A stretch of 64,000 bases of DNA, from assembly GCF_023221775.1 (NCBI RefSeq), contig NZ_JAKUDS010000007.1, positions 27,031-91,030 of the forward strand, in the 5' to 3' direction. The notes below the pieces were generated by a model that saw only the letters and a program-made list of their open reading frames with translations, did not search any database and was not told the DNA's origin. A program made the position numbers and the translations under genes. Below are positions 8,777 to 19,455 of the stretch, in pieces. Numbering within the stretch: position 1 is the first letter of the stretch; every line of letters begins with the position of its first letter. This stretch comes from Enterococcus cecorum. GTDB taxonomy: Bacteria > Bacillota > Bacilli > Lactobacillales > Enterococcaceae.

Positions 8777-9649
8777 TTATTTTCTTTTATTTAATATGAG
8801 TTGATATAATAATACACAACAAAAAATACCAAATACTGTTGTCAATAAACTTCCTTCAATCCCGAACGAACCGCCATTAATAAGGTTAGCTTGAGGAATA
8901 CTTGCCTTTAATATTGAAGTAATGGATTCAGTCCCGCTTACTTGTACCCCAAAAACAGGACCTTGGAAAAAATTCCAAGCACTATGAGCAGCACCTACAA
9001 ATAAAATATTTTCGCTATACGCATATAATAAGCTAAAGACCAAGCCGAAAATAAATAAATTGATCAATGGTAATACTTGAATGCCAGGATTTGCGCCATG
9101 TAATACTGCAAAAAAGACCGCACTAATGATAATTGCCCACTTTTCATCCATCAATGCACTTAAACTACCTTGTAAATAACCACGGCATAATACTTCCTCG
9201 GTTAAACCTTGAATGATAAACCCAAGTAACAATAATATAATTAAGCCAAAGTTCATATGCGAATTTAGCTTAAAGTGAATGCTCCCTAGAAACATCGCTA
9301 CTACTGCTAAAAAGGCTAGTGAACTGGTACCAATTAGAAACCCTAAAGCATATTGACTGAACACATTTTCTTGGGTAAAGCCTAAAGATGCTATTGGGCG
9401 CTTATTCATCCGTTTATTCCAATAGATTATTCCAATTAGTGCAAAACCAAAGCCGAATAAAGAACCTAATTCCCCACTGATACTGTTTTCGGTAACTTGC
9501 GATAAGGATTCCTTCGTAAAAATAGAAATCAAGATGGATATTGGAATAGATCCTACACCACCACAAAGGGCAAAAACCAAGAATGTCGCTACAATTGGAC
9601 GCCACCATGATTTTGGCGGATTTTCTTTAAAATAATGAATATTTTGCAT
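8777..9649 (-). CDS. CPBP (Abi) family intramembrane metalloprotease
   Basis: A 290-residue polytopic protein of the CAAX-protease/bacteriocin-processing (CPBP) family. It shows the glutamate pair and arginine in LTEEVLCRGYLQG, FAVLHGANPG with the first histidine, and AAHSAWNFFQGP with the second. About eight hydrophobic segments are visible. Members process peptides or confer bacteriocin self-immunity; no bacteriocin gene is adjacent, so its role is open. ATG 9649 is chosen because GGAGGTG lies 6 bases upstream; an ATG 45 codon-positions further out lacks a ribosome site. Confidence 0.88.
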   Translation of the reverse strand: MQNIHYFKENPPKSWWRPIVATFLVFALCGGVGSIPISILISIFTKESLSQVTENSISGELGSLFGFGFALIGIIYWNKRMNKRPIASLGFTQENVFSQYALGFLIGTSSLAFLAVVAMFLGSIHFKLNSHMNFGLIILLLLGFIIQGLTEEVLCRGYLQGSLSALMDEKWAIIISAVFFAVLHGANPGIQVLPLINLFIFGLVFSLLYAYSENILFVGAAHSAWNFFQGPVFGVQVSGTESITSILKASIPQANLINGGSFGIEGSLLTTVFGIFCCVLLYQLILNKRK

Positions 9650-9782
9650 ACATGCACCTCCAAATATTGATAATTTAACTATATCATAATTCATAAAATA
9701 TAAAATAGGACTATAGTCGGAAAACAGCCAATATAAATTCTCAAAAGAACGAAAGAAATAAAAATAAATTGATAAAAAACAC

Positions 9783-9813
9783 TTGACTCTACCGTAACGT
9801 GATTGCTTATGAT
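9783..9813 (+). promoter_or_regulatory. MerR-type promoter with 19-bp spacer
   Basis: TTGACT (9783-9788) and TATGAT (9808-9813) are separated by 19 bases, the over-long spacer that MerR proteins correct by DNA distortion. The spacer holds CTCTACCGTAACGTGA, typical of MerR-family operators. Confidence 0.75.
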
Positions 9814-9847
9814 AGACCTGTAATCAAGAAAAGAAAGGATGAGAAAA

Positions 9848-10612
9848 ATGGAATACACAGTCCAACAATTGGCCAAACTAAGTGGCGTGAGTAAAAGAAC
9901 CTTACATTATTATGATGAAATTGACCTACTCAAGCCAAAAACCATTCGCTCCAATGGTTATCGTATCTACGGCTCAGAGGAAGTCACGCGTTTGCAACAA
10001 ATCCTATTCTTTAAATCATTTGGCCTCAGTTTAACTGAAATTCAAACTATCATGGCACAAGATAAGGCTGTAATTTATCAAGCTTTACAATCACAACAAT
10101 TTAAATTAATCCAGCAAAAAATTTCACTAGAACAACAAATCCAAGCATTAGAAAAAACTTTACAAGAATATCAAGGAGAAATAACTATGACTGATCAAGA
10201 AAAATTCAAATACTTTAAACAACAAAAATTAGCTGAAAATGAAGAAAAATACGGCCAAGAAATACGCGAAAAATATGGTGAAGAAGCAGTTCAAAAAAGT
10301 AATCAAAAATGGTTAGACTTAACACCTGAGCAATTTGAAACCATGCAACAAGCGGAAAAAACTTTAATTCAAAACTTAAACTCATTGCTTACACATCCGC
10401 AAAGTTTACCAAATGATTTGGCTCAAAGTACTTTTTTAGCTCACAAAACTTGGCTTTCAACGGTCACACCTTTTTATAATACAACCTATCATCAAAATTT
10501 AGCTGAGATGTATCAATCCGATGAACGTTTTCGTACCTATTATGATGAAAAAACCATTGCTCCCTCCACCGATTTACTAGCAGAAATCATTAAGTTTTAT
10601 ACTGAAAATTAA
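9848..10612 (+). CDS. MerR-family regulator with TipAS effector domain
   Basis: Residues 1-70 form a MerR winged helix (YTVQQLAKLSGVSKRTLHYY, GYRIYG), then a dimerising coiled coil rich in Gln and Lys (about 80-110), then a C-terminal domain with EKYGEEAV and AHKTWL that fits the TipAS fold, which binds hydrophobic peptides and thiopeptide antibiotics. At 254 residues it has the full TipAL architecture. ATG 9848 is used (AAAGGAT 7 bases before). The 19-bp-spacer promoter directly upstream indicates autoactivation. No transporter target lies adjacent, since mgtE is convergent. Confidence 0.88.
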   Translation: MEYTVQQLAKLSGVSKRTLHYYDEIDLLKPKTIRSNGYRIYGSEEVTRLQQILFFKSFGLSLTEIQTIMAQDKAVIYQALQSQQFKLIQQKISLEQQIQALEKTLQEYQGEITMTDQEKFKYFKQQKLAENEEKYGQEIREKYGEEAVQKSNQKWLDLTPEQFETMQQAEKTLIQNLNSLLTHPQSLPNDLAQSTFLAHKTWLSTVTPFYNTTYHQNLAEMYQSDERFRTYYDEKTIAPSTDLLAEIIKFYTEN

Positions 10613-10656
10613 AAAAGCCTTTCCTTCCGTGATTATAATGTGGAAGGAAAGGTTTG
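10611..10656. terminator. Terminator between the MerR gene and mgtE
   Basis: CCTTTCCTTCC (10618-10628) pairs with GGAAGGAAAGG (10642-10652). The T run is best on the minus strand but the hairpin serves both convergent genes. Confidence 0.75.
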
Positions 10657-10754
10657 ACTTTATCATTCATAAAAATAGAAATCTTTCATTTAATGCTAAA
10701 AAAAATTGCTTTTTGCCATCTGAATTTTTTATATTTTAAAACAAGCGCTAAACA

Positions 10755-12074
10755 TTATTTAAGAAAAGGTAAAAAGATTTTAGCTAACATCAAAAAGATA
10801 AAAAATCCACCCACATCTGTCAAAGTTGTTAAAAAAATTGATGAAGCAATCGCAGGATCAATGTTAACTTTTTTCAATAAAATTGGAATGACATAACCAA
10901 AGACACCAGCAATAATAAGATTACCAATCATCGCAATAAAAATAATCAAGCCTAAATAGAAATTATGATAATAAAAATACAATGTCACACCTGTAACCAA
11001 TCCCGTTACGGCACCGTTAATAAGACTTAAACAAAATTCTTTTGATAAAAATTGCCATTCTTTTCTCACTTGAATTTTTCCTAATGCGATACTACGAATC
11101 ATTAATGATAAAGTCTGTGTTCCTGCATTACCTCCCATACCAGCTACAATCGACATGACAGATGCCAAAACAACGACTTTTTGGATAGTAGATTGGAACA
11201 ACCCTACTGTAAAAGAAGCTAAAAAAGCTGTTAATAGATTCACTAATAACCAAGGTAAACGTTTAGAAACCGAAGCAAGTAAAGGCATGTCTAAACGTTC
11301 TTCTTTATCCACCCCACCAAGTCCAAGTAAGTCCTCAGTTTGCTCATCGATAATTACATCGATAATATCATCCACCGTGATAATACCTAATAATTGCTGC
11401 CGATGATTAATAACAGGTATTGCAATTAAATCATATTTTGAAACAATTTGTGATACTTCTTCTTGGTCCATATCTGGATAAACAGTAAGAAATACTTTGT
11501 CCTGAAACGTTTTAAGCAAATCATTATCCTTATGAATCAAAATTTGACGTAAATTTATCGTCCCAACTAATTGTTTTTCATTATTTAAGAGATAGATTAC
11601 AGAAATAATTTCAGATTCAGGAGCGATTTCTTTTATTTTTGCCAAAGCCTGAGCCATTGTTAAATTTTCATTCAACGCGATATACTCAGTAGTCATAATC
11701 CCTCCAGCACTATCTGAAGGAAATTTTTGCAACGACTCAATTATTTTTCGATCTTGCTCCTTCATTTTTTTCAAAACTGCCTTACGCGTTGAAAAGGGGA
11801 GCTCACCTAGTAAATCAACAACATCATCTTTAGACATCTGTTCAAAAATCGCTATAACCTGTTCCAATGACATTTTGACTAAAATTTTTTGTTGAATTGT
11901 ACTGTTTAATTGTTCAATAATTTGCGCCCAAATATTTTTGTCTAATAATGGAATTAAAGTAGTCAATTGCTCATCAGAATAGTTTGAAATAATCGCTGCT
12001 ACATCAATAGGATAAAAGTTTTCCAACTGTTGGCTCAAAATTAATGGGCTGATATTTGATTGTAGTGTTTGCAT
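10755..12074 (-). CDS. mgtE: MgtE magnesium channel/transporter
   Basis: MgtE is a dimeric, Mg2+-gated Mg2+ channel in the membrane. The 439-residue protein has the cytosolic N domain (residues about 1-125), a CBS pair (MTTEYIALNENLTMAQAL and IAIPVINHRQQLLGIITVDD, about 130-250), a connecting helix and five C-terminal membrane segments with GGNAGTQTLSLMIRSIALG, the conserved pore motif. ATG 12074 follows GGAGG by 8 bases. The upstream leader contains no M-box that I can recognise, but does contain a translated-looking 60-codon ORF that overlaps the start. Confidence 0.95.
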   Translation of the reverse strand: MQTLQSNISPLILSQQLENFYPIDVAAIISNYSDEQLTTLIPLLDKNIWAQIIEQLNSTIQQKILVKMSLEQVIAIFEQMSKDDVVDLLGELPFSTRKAVLKKMKEQDRKIIESLQKFPSDSAGGIMTTEYIALNENLTMAQALAKIKEIAPESEIISVIYLLNNEKQLVGTINLRQILIHKDNDLLKTFQDKVFLTVYPDMDQEEVSQIVSKYDLIAIPVINHRQQLLGIITVDDIIDVIIDEQTEDLLGLGGVDKEERLDMPLLASVSKRLPWLLVNLLTAFLASFTVGLFQSTIQKVVVLASVMSIVAGMGGNAGTQTLSLMIRSIALGKIQVRKEWQFLSKEFCLSLINGAVTGLVTGVTLYFYYHNFYLGLIIFIAMIGNLIIAGVFGYVIPILLKKVNIDPAIASSIFLTTLTDVGGFFIFLMLAKIFLPFLK

Positions 12075-12186
12075 CTTCGCATCCTCCATAAATTAGATTA
12101 CTTTGGGAAGCAATTAACATTCGTTGCTCTAAAATTAGGAAAATGTTCATCGCTTCTTGACTCAAATGACTCGGATCTTCACTCAT
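12004..12186 (-). CDS. Candidate leader ORF overlapping the mgtE start
   Basis: A 60-codon ORF beginning MSEDPSHLSQEAM, with a strong GGGGGTG ribosome site 5 bases before ATG 12186. It is the first ORF on the transcript from the promoter at 12229-12257 and overlaps the first 71 bases of mgtE in another frame, containing the mgtE ribosome site. An acidic/proline cluster (EDP) directly follows the start. I do not recognise a protein family; it may be a leader peptide sensing translation or Mg2+, or a nonfunctional ORF. Confidence 0.45.
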   Translation of the reverse strand: MSEDPSHLSQEAMNIFLILEQRMLIASQSNLIYGGCEDANTTIKYQPINFEPTVGKLLSY

Positions 12187-12228
12187 ATCAACACCCCCAT
12201 TAATCTTTAAAATTAGAATTCCACTGGA

Positions 12229-12257
12229 AGTATAGGCCGCCCTTTAGCTTTTGTCAA
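12229..12257 (-). promoter_or_regulatory. mgtE promoter
   Basis: TTGACA (12257-12252) and TATACT (12234-12229) with a 17-base spacer. Initiation near 12222 gives a leader of about 36 bases to the small ORF and about 148 bases to mgtE. Confidence 0.85.
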
Positions 12258-12478
12258 TCGTCGTTTGATTCGTTTGCTAAATTTTAACTAACTTTTTAAT
12301 TCTGCAAATACATTCCATATCCTTCCTAGAAATCACTAACTAATGATATATTAAGCTAAAACATCTAACACCGCATTAAAAATCTATAATCACGTAACCA
12401 AAAGAATGAGCGAACAGATAATAGAAAAATTGAATAGTTTATAATTTTTGCCCCTATTTGATAAAAATGTCCGTAAAA
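12258..12478. other. Gene-free spacer, no feature recognised
   Basis: About 220 bases of AT-rich sequence between the mgtE promoter and the groEL terminator. I see no ORF, riboswitch or convincing repeat in it. Confidence 0.6.
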
Positions 12479-12511
12479 GTAAAAAAAGAACCTTGATAAA
12501 TCAAGGTTCTT
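12479..12511 (-). terminator. groESL terminator
   Basis: On the minus strand AAGAACCTTGA pairs with TCAAGGTTCTT around a TTTA loop and is followed by seven T. Confidence 0.92.
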
Positions 12512-12520
12512 AGTCATATT

Positions 12521-14158
<1,638 letters not shown>

Positions 14159-14169
14159 TCACCTCAATC

Positions 14170-14454
14170 TTATTCTACAACGGCCATAATATCTTTAGCC
14201 GCAACGATTAAATATTCTTTTCCTTCATATTTCACTTCAGATCCAGCATATTTTTCAAACATTACCGTTTCGCCAACTTTTACTGGAACTTCAACTTTTG
14301 TACCATCTTTTAATACTTCGCCACTTCCTACAGCAATGACTGTACCGGTTTGTGGTTTTTCTTTGGCAGCAGAGGCTAATACAATCCCGCCAATTGTTTT
14401 TTCTTCTTCTTGTGCAACTTCAATAATTACACGATTTCCTAAAGGTCTTAACAC
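14170..14454 (-). CDS. groES: GroES co-chaperonin (Cpn10)
   Basis: The heptameric lid of GroEL. The start is GTG 14454, preceded by GGAGGGA at 7 bases, giving the normal 94 residues beginning with [11 protein letters not shown]; longer reading frames upstream run through the CIRCE operator and are not credible. The mobile loop ([19 protein letters not shown], near 17-35) and the C-terminal [17 protein letters not shown] are present. Confidence 0.97.
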   Translation of the reverse strand: MLRPLGNRVIIEVAQEEEKTIGGIVLASAAKEKPQTGTVIAVGSGEVLKDGTKVEVPVKVGETVMFEKYAGSEVKYEGKEYLIVAAKDIMAVVE

Positions 14455-14489
14455 AATGAATCCCTCCAAAAAAGATAAATATCTAGATA

Positions 14490-14516
14490 TTAGCACTCTA
14501 AACAGTTGAGTGCTAA
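14490..14516. promoter_or_regulatory. CIRCE operator (HrcA)
   Basis: TTAGCACTC (14490-14498), nine spacer bases, GAGTGCTAA (14508-14516): a perfect CIRCE inverted repeat. It lies in the 5' leader just downstream of the groES promoter. Confidence 0.97.
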
Positions 14517-14524
14517 CTACAAGT

Positions 14525-14556
14525 ATTATATTACTCATTTTACGCTCTATTTGCAA
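14525..14556 (-). promoter_or_regulatory. groESL promoter
   Basis: TTGCAA (14556-14551) and TAATAT (14533-14528) with a 17-base spacer; an overlapping TATAAT at 14530-14525 is the alternative -10. Confidence 0.75.
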
Positions 14557-14567
14557 GTATTTTGATT

Positions 14568-14619
14568 AAAAAAAAGAAGACTTCTAGCATTGATAACTAA
14601 ACATCAACGCTAGATAGTC
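14568..14619 (-). terminator. Terminator of the wal operon
   Basis: On the minus strand GACTATCTAGCGTTGAT pairs with ATCAATGCTAGAAGTC (two mismatches) and is followed by a T-rich run. Confidence 0.85.
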
Positions 14620-14631
14620 TCACTATTGTTT

Positions 14632-15438
14632 TTATAGTGCAAAAGGTTCACAAGCTGTATCAGGGCTAGTATCATAAATATCAAATGTTTCGCCAACGCC
14701 AAAATCATAACGTTTTAGCGTATCTTCCATCGTCATGTGGGCTAGCTCAACAAGATTATTTTCGCGACTTAAATGCCCAAGATAAACTCTTTTTGTATTA
14801 TCAGTTAATACATCAGTCATCACTAAAGCACCATCTTCATTCGACAAGTGGCCTTTATCACCTAAAATACGTTGTTTCAAGGCCCAAGGATAGCCGCCCA
14901 TCCGCAACATTTCCAAATCATGATTACTCTCAATTAAATAAGCATCTGCGCCCTTGATTACGCCGCGGATATGATCACTACAATAACCTGTATCAGTTAA
15001 CATGACAAAAGATTTATTATCTTTAAAAAAACGATAAAACTGTGGAGCTGCAGCATCATGCGAAACACCAAAACTCTCGATATCCATATCTCCAAGTGTC
15101 ATAGTTTTACCCATTTCAAAGATCTTTTTCTTCTCAACTGGAATTTTACCTAAATGTTTATCCATTGCTTTCCAAGTTAACTCATTAGCATAAACTTCTA
15201 AATCATAGCGTCTTGCTAACACTCCTACACCTTGGATGTGATCTGAATGCTCATGAGTAACGAATATCGCATCTAAGTCCGCTGGATTTTTACCAACTTG
15301 TTGCATTAAGGACTCAATTTTTTTACCACTCAAACCTGCATCTACTAATATTTTTTTCTCCGAAGTTTCTAAATATAAGCTATTTCCAGTCGATCCACTA
15401 GCTAAAATACTAATTTCAAAAGCTTGTCCTGTTTCCAA
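14632..15438 (-). CDS. walJ: WalJ (YycJ) metallo-beta-lactamase fold hydrolase
   Basis: A 268-residue MBL-fold protein, the last gene of the WalRK operon. The metal motif is THEHSDHIQG (residues about 60-69), with TDTGYCSDH and YLGHLSRENN supplying later ligands. The family is linked to coordination of cell division with DNA replication or repair, and a 5'-exonuclease activity has been reported for B. subtilis YycJ; this is from memory. It starts at TTG 15438 with AGAGGTG upstream; no suitable ATG exists. Confidence 0.93.
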   Translation of the reverse strand: METGQAFEISILASGSTGNSLYLETSEKKILVDAGLSGKKIESLMQQVGKNPADLDAIFVTHEHSDHIQGVGVLARRYDLEVYANELTWKAMDKHLGKIPVEKKKIFEMGKTMTLGDMDIESFGVSHDAAAPQFYRFFKDNKSFVMLTDTGYCSDHIRGVIKGADAYLIESNHDLEMLRMGGYPWALKQRILGDKGHLSNEDGALVMTDVLTDNTKRVYLGHLSRENNLVELAHMTMEDTLKRYDFGVGETFDIYDTSPDTACEPFAL

Positions 15439-15475
15439 AATCTCACACCTCTTCTAGGACATTATACTGTAAATA

Positions 15476-16318
15476 CTATTTATTTTCTACTTTACGAACT
15501 GATGAATTCGTGATAATCCGATTACGAAAGGCATTCACGATTTCAATTTGTTCCTTTTTATCCTCATGACGAATCGCCACAAACCAAGCGGGGACATAAA
15601 CATTTTTCCCCCGAACTTGCAATACTAAAGTATAAGCTAACTCAGACCAAAGAATTTCATCATTTTTACTAAGCTTATTATTCACATATAATGTCGTCAA
15701 AGCATCTTCTTGAGAAACTAATTGCATTTTTTCTCTTAAAGCAGTTAAGTTACTCAAATGCATTTGTTGCACTTTTTCTACTGTATAGTTCTTTTCATTC
15801 TTTTTAACTGTATATTTAATCTGTGCAGTCATATCATTAATTGGCAAACCTTCATATTGTTGACAAGCAAACCAGTCAGAATAATTTTCATTTTCTTGAG
15901 TAAAGACTGATTCCAAATGATAGTCTTTGCCGAAAATGGTTGATTGTTTATCAGATAAATAGTCTTCTATCATCCCTTGAATCTGTTTTTTCTTACTTAC
16001 TTGATTCAAACGATCAGGTGTAAAAGTTAGTACATTATCTTTGACACTTCCTTGAAAAGAATGCTTCTCTTTATTTACTTCAAGCTCATGTGAAAGATTT
16101 GTTTGAGTCGCACTTAAATAATATCCATCTTGATGCTTACTTGAAATTTGCCCTGAAAATTTAATTTTTTCATCTTTTAATCTCTGCTCAATTTTTATAG
16201 TTGAGGTATCATTTAGCGGCGTTTGATCATTCACCGACTGACGATAAATCGAAAATAGAAAGATATCTAAACACAAAAAGGCAACAAGGAAAATTGCTTC
16301 AATTCGTTTAAAATCCAT
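15476..16318 (-). CDS. walI: WalI (YycI) regulatory membrane protein
   Basis: WalI forms a complex with WalH and the WalK sensor in the membrane and modulates its kinase activity. The 280-residue protein has a single N-terminal membrane helix (FLVAFLCLDIFLFSIY, residues 10-25) and a large extracellular region of YycH/YycI fold. It starts 3 bases after the walH stop, so coupling is tight. Sequence conservation in this family is low; the assignment rests on position and topology as well as on the YycI-like pattern. Confidence 0.92.
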   Translation of the reverse strand: MDFKRIEAIFLVAFLCLDIFLFSIYRQSVNDQTPLNDTSTIKIEQRLKDEKIKFSGQISSKHQDGYYLSATQTNLSHELEVNKEKHSFQGSVKDNVLTFTPDRLNQVSKKKQIQGMIEDYLSDKQSTIFGKDYHLESVFTQENENYSDWFACQQYEGLPINDMTAQIKYTVKKNEKNYTVEKVQQMHLSNLTALREKMQLVSQEDALTTLYVNNKLSKNDEILWSELAYTLVLQVRGKNVYVPAWFVAIRHEDKKEQIEIVNAFRNRIITNSSVRKVENK

Positions 16319-16321
16319 TCC

Positions 16322-17623
16322 CTATGCTCCTTTCTTTTGCAAGAGTTCATTCATCAGTTCATCAAATGCTACCCAAGTATTTTCATAATGTACAAACCAC
16401 GTTGGAGTCAAATCTACAACACCCGTATCCTGAATGTCCACCCACAAATACCCAATTGTCATTTCTGGAATTTCTTTTAAGCCAGCTGCTTGTAATTTTT
16501 CATAAATCGTAAGTCCACCTGGTAGCTTGACAGTTTTTTCAGAAGGAATTGGGACCTGAATCGTATTTAAACTACCCCGAATTTCCATATTTCGAGTATT
16601 ATCTTGACTTAACTCACCAAAATGTACGTGTAATTCCCCATTTTCATCTTTCCGAAAAAGTGGATACCCCTCAACAAATGAACGATAAACAATACCTTGA
16701 GCGTCACGATTAAAGAATCTCAACTGTCCTAAATTTGTACCCAGGCGTGAAATATAGTCTGCACTCACTTGATACATATTTTTATTGTGAAAATCTACTT
16801 GATTAGCTCTAAATTCAATTAACTGACTATTTAAATAGATTGTTAGCATATCGCCTTGATGATTACTCAACACGAGCTCATCTTTTGTATCATCATTTAC
16901 CTTTATATCCCTTATGTCTCCAAAAAATGCATCCCTAAATAAAGTATAAGGCTGTGCAGTCGAGATATAGGAGTATAACTGCAATTGAATCGGTTGATGA
17001 CTGTAAACTTGTCCTGAAACAAGAATCGTTTGCCCATCATAACTATTCATTTGTTTCTTATGTTTCAATAAATATTTCGTCAAAGCAGAAACATCCATTT
17101 GAATATGAAATTTGATGACTTGATGGGTTTCATGATTGATAAATACTAATTGTTTTTGTAAGATATTTACGCGTACCTCATCGAAATAAGCAGTTTTGAG
17201 ACGACTTTTATCTTTTTCAGACAATTGAAACTGATAAACGTTCAAGTATTGATTCAATTTCATAGGAGCAAAATAATCAAAAGAAATATAATCTGTTTTG
17301 ACAAGACTTTTATTGAGTAGCTCTTCATTATCAAAATCATACCATTGTAGACGCCGTATTTCTTGCTTTTTCATTTTTTGATGTAAATGCAAAAGTAATT
17401 CCTGTGAGTTTGTTACATATAACTTTTTATCATCATAAAACGATAAACTAGTGGGTAAAAATAATTCTTTTTCAGAACGTTTATCCACAAGATTTTGACT
17501 CACTTCTGGTCCAGTATTATCCTCAGATCTAGCAGGTGATACCCAAATTAGATAAGAAAGATAGAAACTAAGTGCAATGAATGCTACTAAGCTAAAGCGA
17601 ATGATGTGGTTTAAATATTTCAA
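16322..17623 (-). CDS. walH: WalH (YycH) regulatory membrane protein
   Basis: Partner of WalI in controlling WalK. About 433 residues with one N-terminal membrane helix (FSLVAFIALSFYLSYLIWV) and an extracellular domain. TTG 17623 is preferred: it overlaps the walK stop as TTGA and is 10 bases after GAGGAGG, and it gives an N terminus MKYLNHIIRF. GTG 17629 and TTG 17632 are also in frame but sit too near the ribosome site. Confidence 0.9.
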   Translation of the reverse strand: MKYLNHIIRFSLVAFIALSFYLSYLIWVSPARSEDNTGPEVSQNLVDKRSEKELFLPTSLSFYDDKKLYVTNSQELLLHLHQKMKKQEIRRLQWYDFDNEELLNKSLVKTDYISFDYFAPMKLNQYLNVYQFQLSEKDKSRLKTAYFDEVRVNILQKQLVFINHETHQVIKFHIQMDVSALTKYLLKHKKQMNSYDGQTILVSGQVYSHQPIQLQLYSYISTAQPYTLFRDAFFGDIRDIKVNDDTKDELVLSNHQGDMLTIYLNSQLIEFRANQVDFHNKNMYQVSADYISRLGTNLGQLRFFNRDAQGIVYRSFVEGYPLFRKDENGELHVHFGELSQDNTRNMEIRGSLNTIQVPIPSEKTVKLPGGLTIYEKLQAAGLKEIPEMTIGYLWVDIQDTGVVDLTPTWFVHYENTWVAFDELMNELLQKKGA

Positions 17624-19452
17624 TCCCACCAATCCTCCTCAAATGGTTCATAAGGTAAACTAATATAGAAAGTTGAACCATAGTTTTCAATACTTGTCGC
17701 CCAAATAGTACCTCCGAGCGCTTTAACAACTTCTTTTGAAATTGCTAACCCTAGACCAGTTCCTCCTTGTTTACGTGCACGAGCCTTATCCACACGATAA
17801 AAACGATCAAAAATTCTAGACAAATCTTTTTTAGGAATACCCAATCCCTGATCAGAAATAGATAAAATGACATTGTTATGAGTTTCCATCAAACGGATAG
17901 TAATTTTACCCCCATCTGGCGAATACTTAATGGCATTGTTCATAATATTATCGATGACTTGAATCATCCTGTCAGCATCCACTTCAACAAATAGCGGACG
18001 TTGGGTAAACTCGCGAATAATTTTATATTTCTTATCACCGTTAGAAATAATGACATCAAAACGATCTAATACAAAATTAACTAACTCATTAAAATTGACC
18101 ATTTCAAGATTAAGTTTTAGATTTCCATTGTCCATCCGTGATAAATCAAGCAAATCATTTATCATTCGAATCATACGGTCTGTCTCATCTAAAGTAATTT
18201 TCAAAAAGCGTGGGGCCATTTCTTGATCTTTCCATGCGCCTTCACTCAGCGTTTCGATATAACTACGCATACTTGTTAATGGCGTCCTTAACTCATGCGA
18301 AACATTGGAAACAAACTCTCGACGATCCCGTTCATTTTGTTCTTGCTCAGTAACATCGTGCATTACCGCAACTAACCCAGAGATAAAACCAGATTCACGC
18401 CTAATCATTGAAAATTCAACACGAATAATCATCATATCGCCATATTTTGCATCCTGACGCTCAATCAATAATTCCTCTGTGCTTTCTAAAATTTTACGTA
18501 AGGTGTAATCTTTTTCAATCGCTAACAAATTCAAAATATTTTTACCGATGGCTTGTTCTTTCGTAATACCAAGTAATGAAAGCGCCATGTCATTAATTGT
18601 AATGACTTTTCCTCGGCGGTCTGTGGCTACAACTCCATCAGACATATGAGATAAGACACTGTTTAATCTATTTCTTTCTGACTCCATAGCATCTTGAGTT
18701 TCTTCAATCTGCTCAGCTAACTGATTAAAAGTTAAAGCTAATTGACCTAATTCATCTTTTCCGTGCACAGTAACTTTCCGACTATAATCGCCTCTAGCAA
18801 TTCGTAAAGCTTGTTCACGCATTTCACCAATGGGTTGGGTAATTGAATGGGCAATCAACAAAGCGACAACCATTGAGATTCCTACTGCTAATAAAGATGC
18901 CGTAACAAAAATAACCGCGATATTTTTTATCTGCTGGTACTGGTCCTCAATATTGCTCTTGACATAAAGCGCACCTAAAACAGTATCACCTGTCAGAGAT
19001 TGAATAGGATGGACATTGATTAAAACACGCCCATGAGTATCTTCGTCCACAACCTTATAACTCTTTATTGTAAAATCATCTAAATCCCGATAATCATTCT
19101 TTTTCCCTATAGCAGATTTACTAGAAACGTCTGTCGTAGCAAGAACAATTCCTTTCTCGTCCACCACACGCATTTCGAGCATTTCACTAGAACTACTATT
19201 ATCAAGTAATCGCTGAATATTTGACTGGATATTTTCATCATTCTTTTTTTCTTGATCTAATTCTGAAGATAAGGTGTTAGCTAAAGCTGCAACTTGGGTA
19301 TCCATTCCCTTTGTAAAATTATCAATCATTGATTTTTCTAATCCGCGAATAAAATAAGCCCCGATTATCTCGATTGAAATCAATAAAATCAAGATAAATG
19401 TCAGGGCAATTTTAAAGTTCACCGATTGAAAAAAGCGAACTCTTTCTCTCAT
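17620..19452 (-). CDS. walK: WalK (VicK/YycG) sensor histidine kinase
   Basis: The sensor of the only widely essential two-component system of Firmicutes, which tunes peptidoglycan hydrolases to cell-wall growth. About 610 residues: TM1 (about 13-35), extracellular PAS-like domain, TM2 (about 178-201), HAMP (to about 255), cytosolic PAS (about 260-370), HisKA with His386 in SNVSHELRTPLTS, and HATPase with DQGLGIPKKDLSRIFDRFYR and GGTGLGLAISKEVV. ATG 19452 follows the walR stop by 3 bases, with CAGGAG inside the walR end. The two-TM, extracellular-loop form is the Bacillus/Enterococcus type and differs from the one-TM streptococcal VicK. Confidence 0.97.
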   Translation of the reverse strand: MRERVRFFQSVNFKIALTFILILLISIEIIGAYFIRGLEKSMIDNFTKGMDTQVAALANTLSSELDQEKKNDENIQSNIQRLLDNSSSSEMLEMRVVDEKGIVLATTDVSSKSAIGKKNDYRDLDDFTIKSYKVVDEDTHGRVLINVHPIQSLTGDTVLGALYVKSNIEDQYQQIKNIAVIFVTASLLAVGISMVVALLIAHSITQPIGEMREQALRIARGDYSRKVTVHGKDELGQLALTFNQLAEQIEETQDAMESERNRLNSVLSHMSDGVVATDRRGKVITINDMALSLLGITKEQAIGKNILNLLAIEKDYTLRKILESTEELLIERQDAKYGDMMIIRVEFSMIRRESGFISGLVAVMHDVTEQEQNERDRREFVSNVSHELRTPLTSMRSYIETLSEGAWKDQEMAPRFLKITLDETDRMIRMINDLLDLSRMDNGNLKLNLEMVNFNELVNFVLDRFDVIISNGDKKYKIIREFTQRPLFVEVDADRMIQVIDNIMNNAIKYSPDGGKITIRLMETHNNVILSISDQGLGIPKKDLSRIFDRFYRVDKARARKQGGTGLGLAISKEVVKALGGTIWATSIENYGSTFYISLPYEPFEEDWWD

Positions 19453-19455
19453 CAC

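Noticed and set aside
10654..10896. Plus-strand ORF over the mgtE 3' end
   Set aside because: It is antisense to conserved MgtE membrane segments and lacks a ribosome site.
12075..12228. M-box riboswitch before mgtE
   Set aside because: None of the conserved M-box segments is present in this short leader.
14455..14556. N-terminal extension of GroES
   Set aside because: It would run through the CIRCE operator and promoter; the GTG start gives the normal 94 residues.
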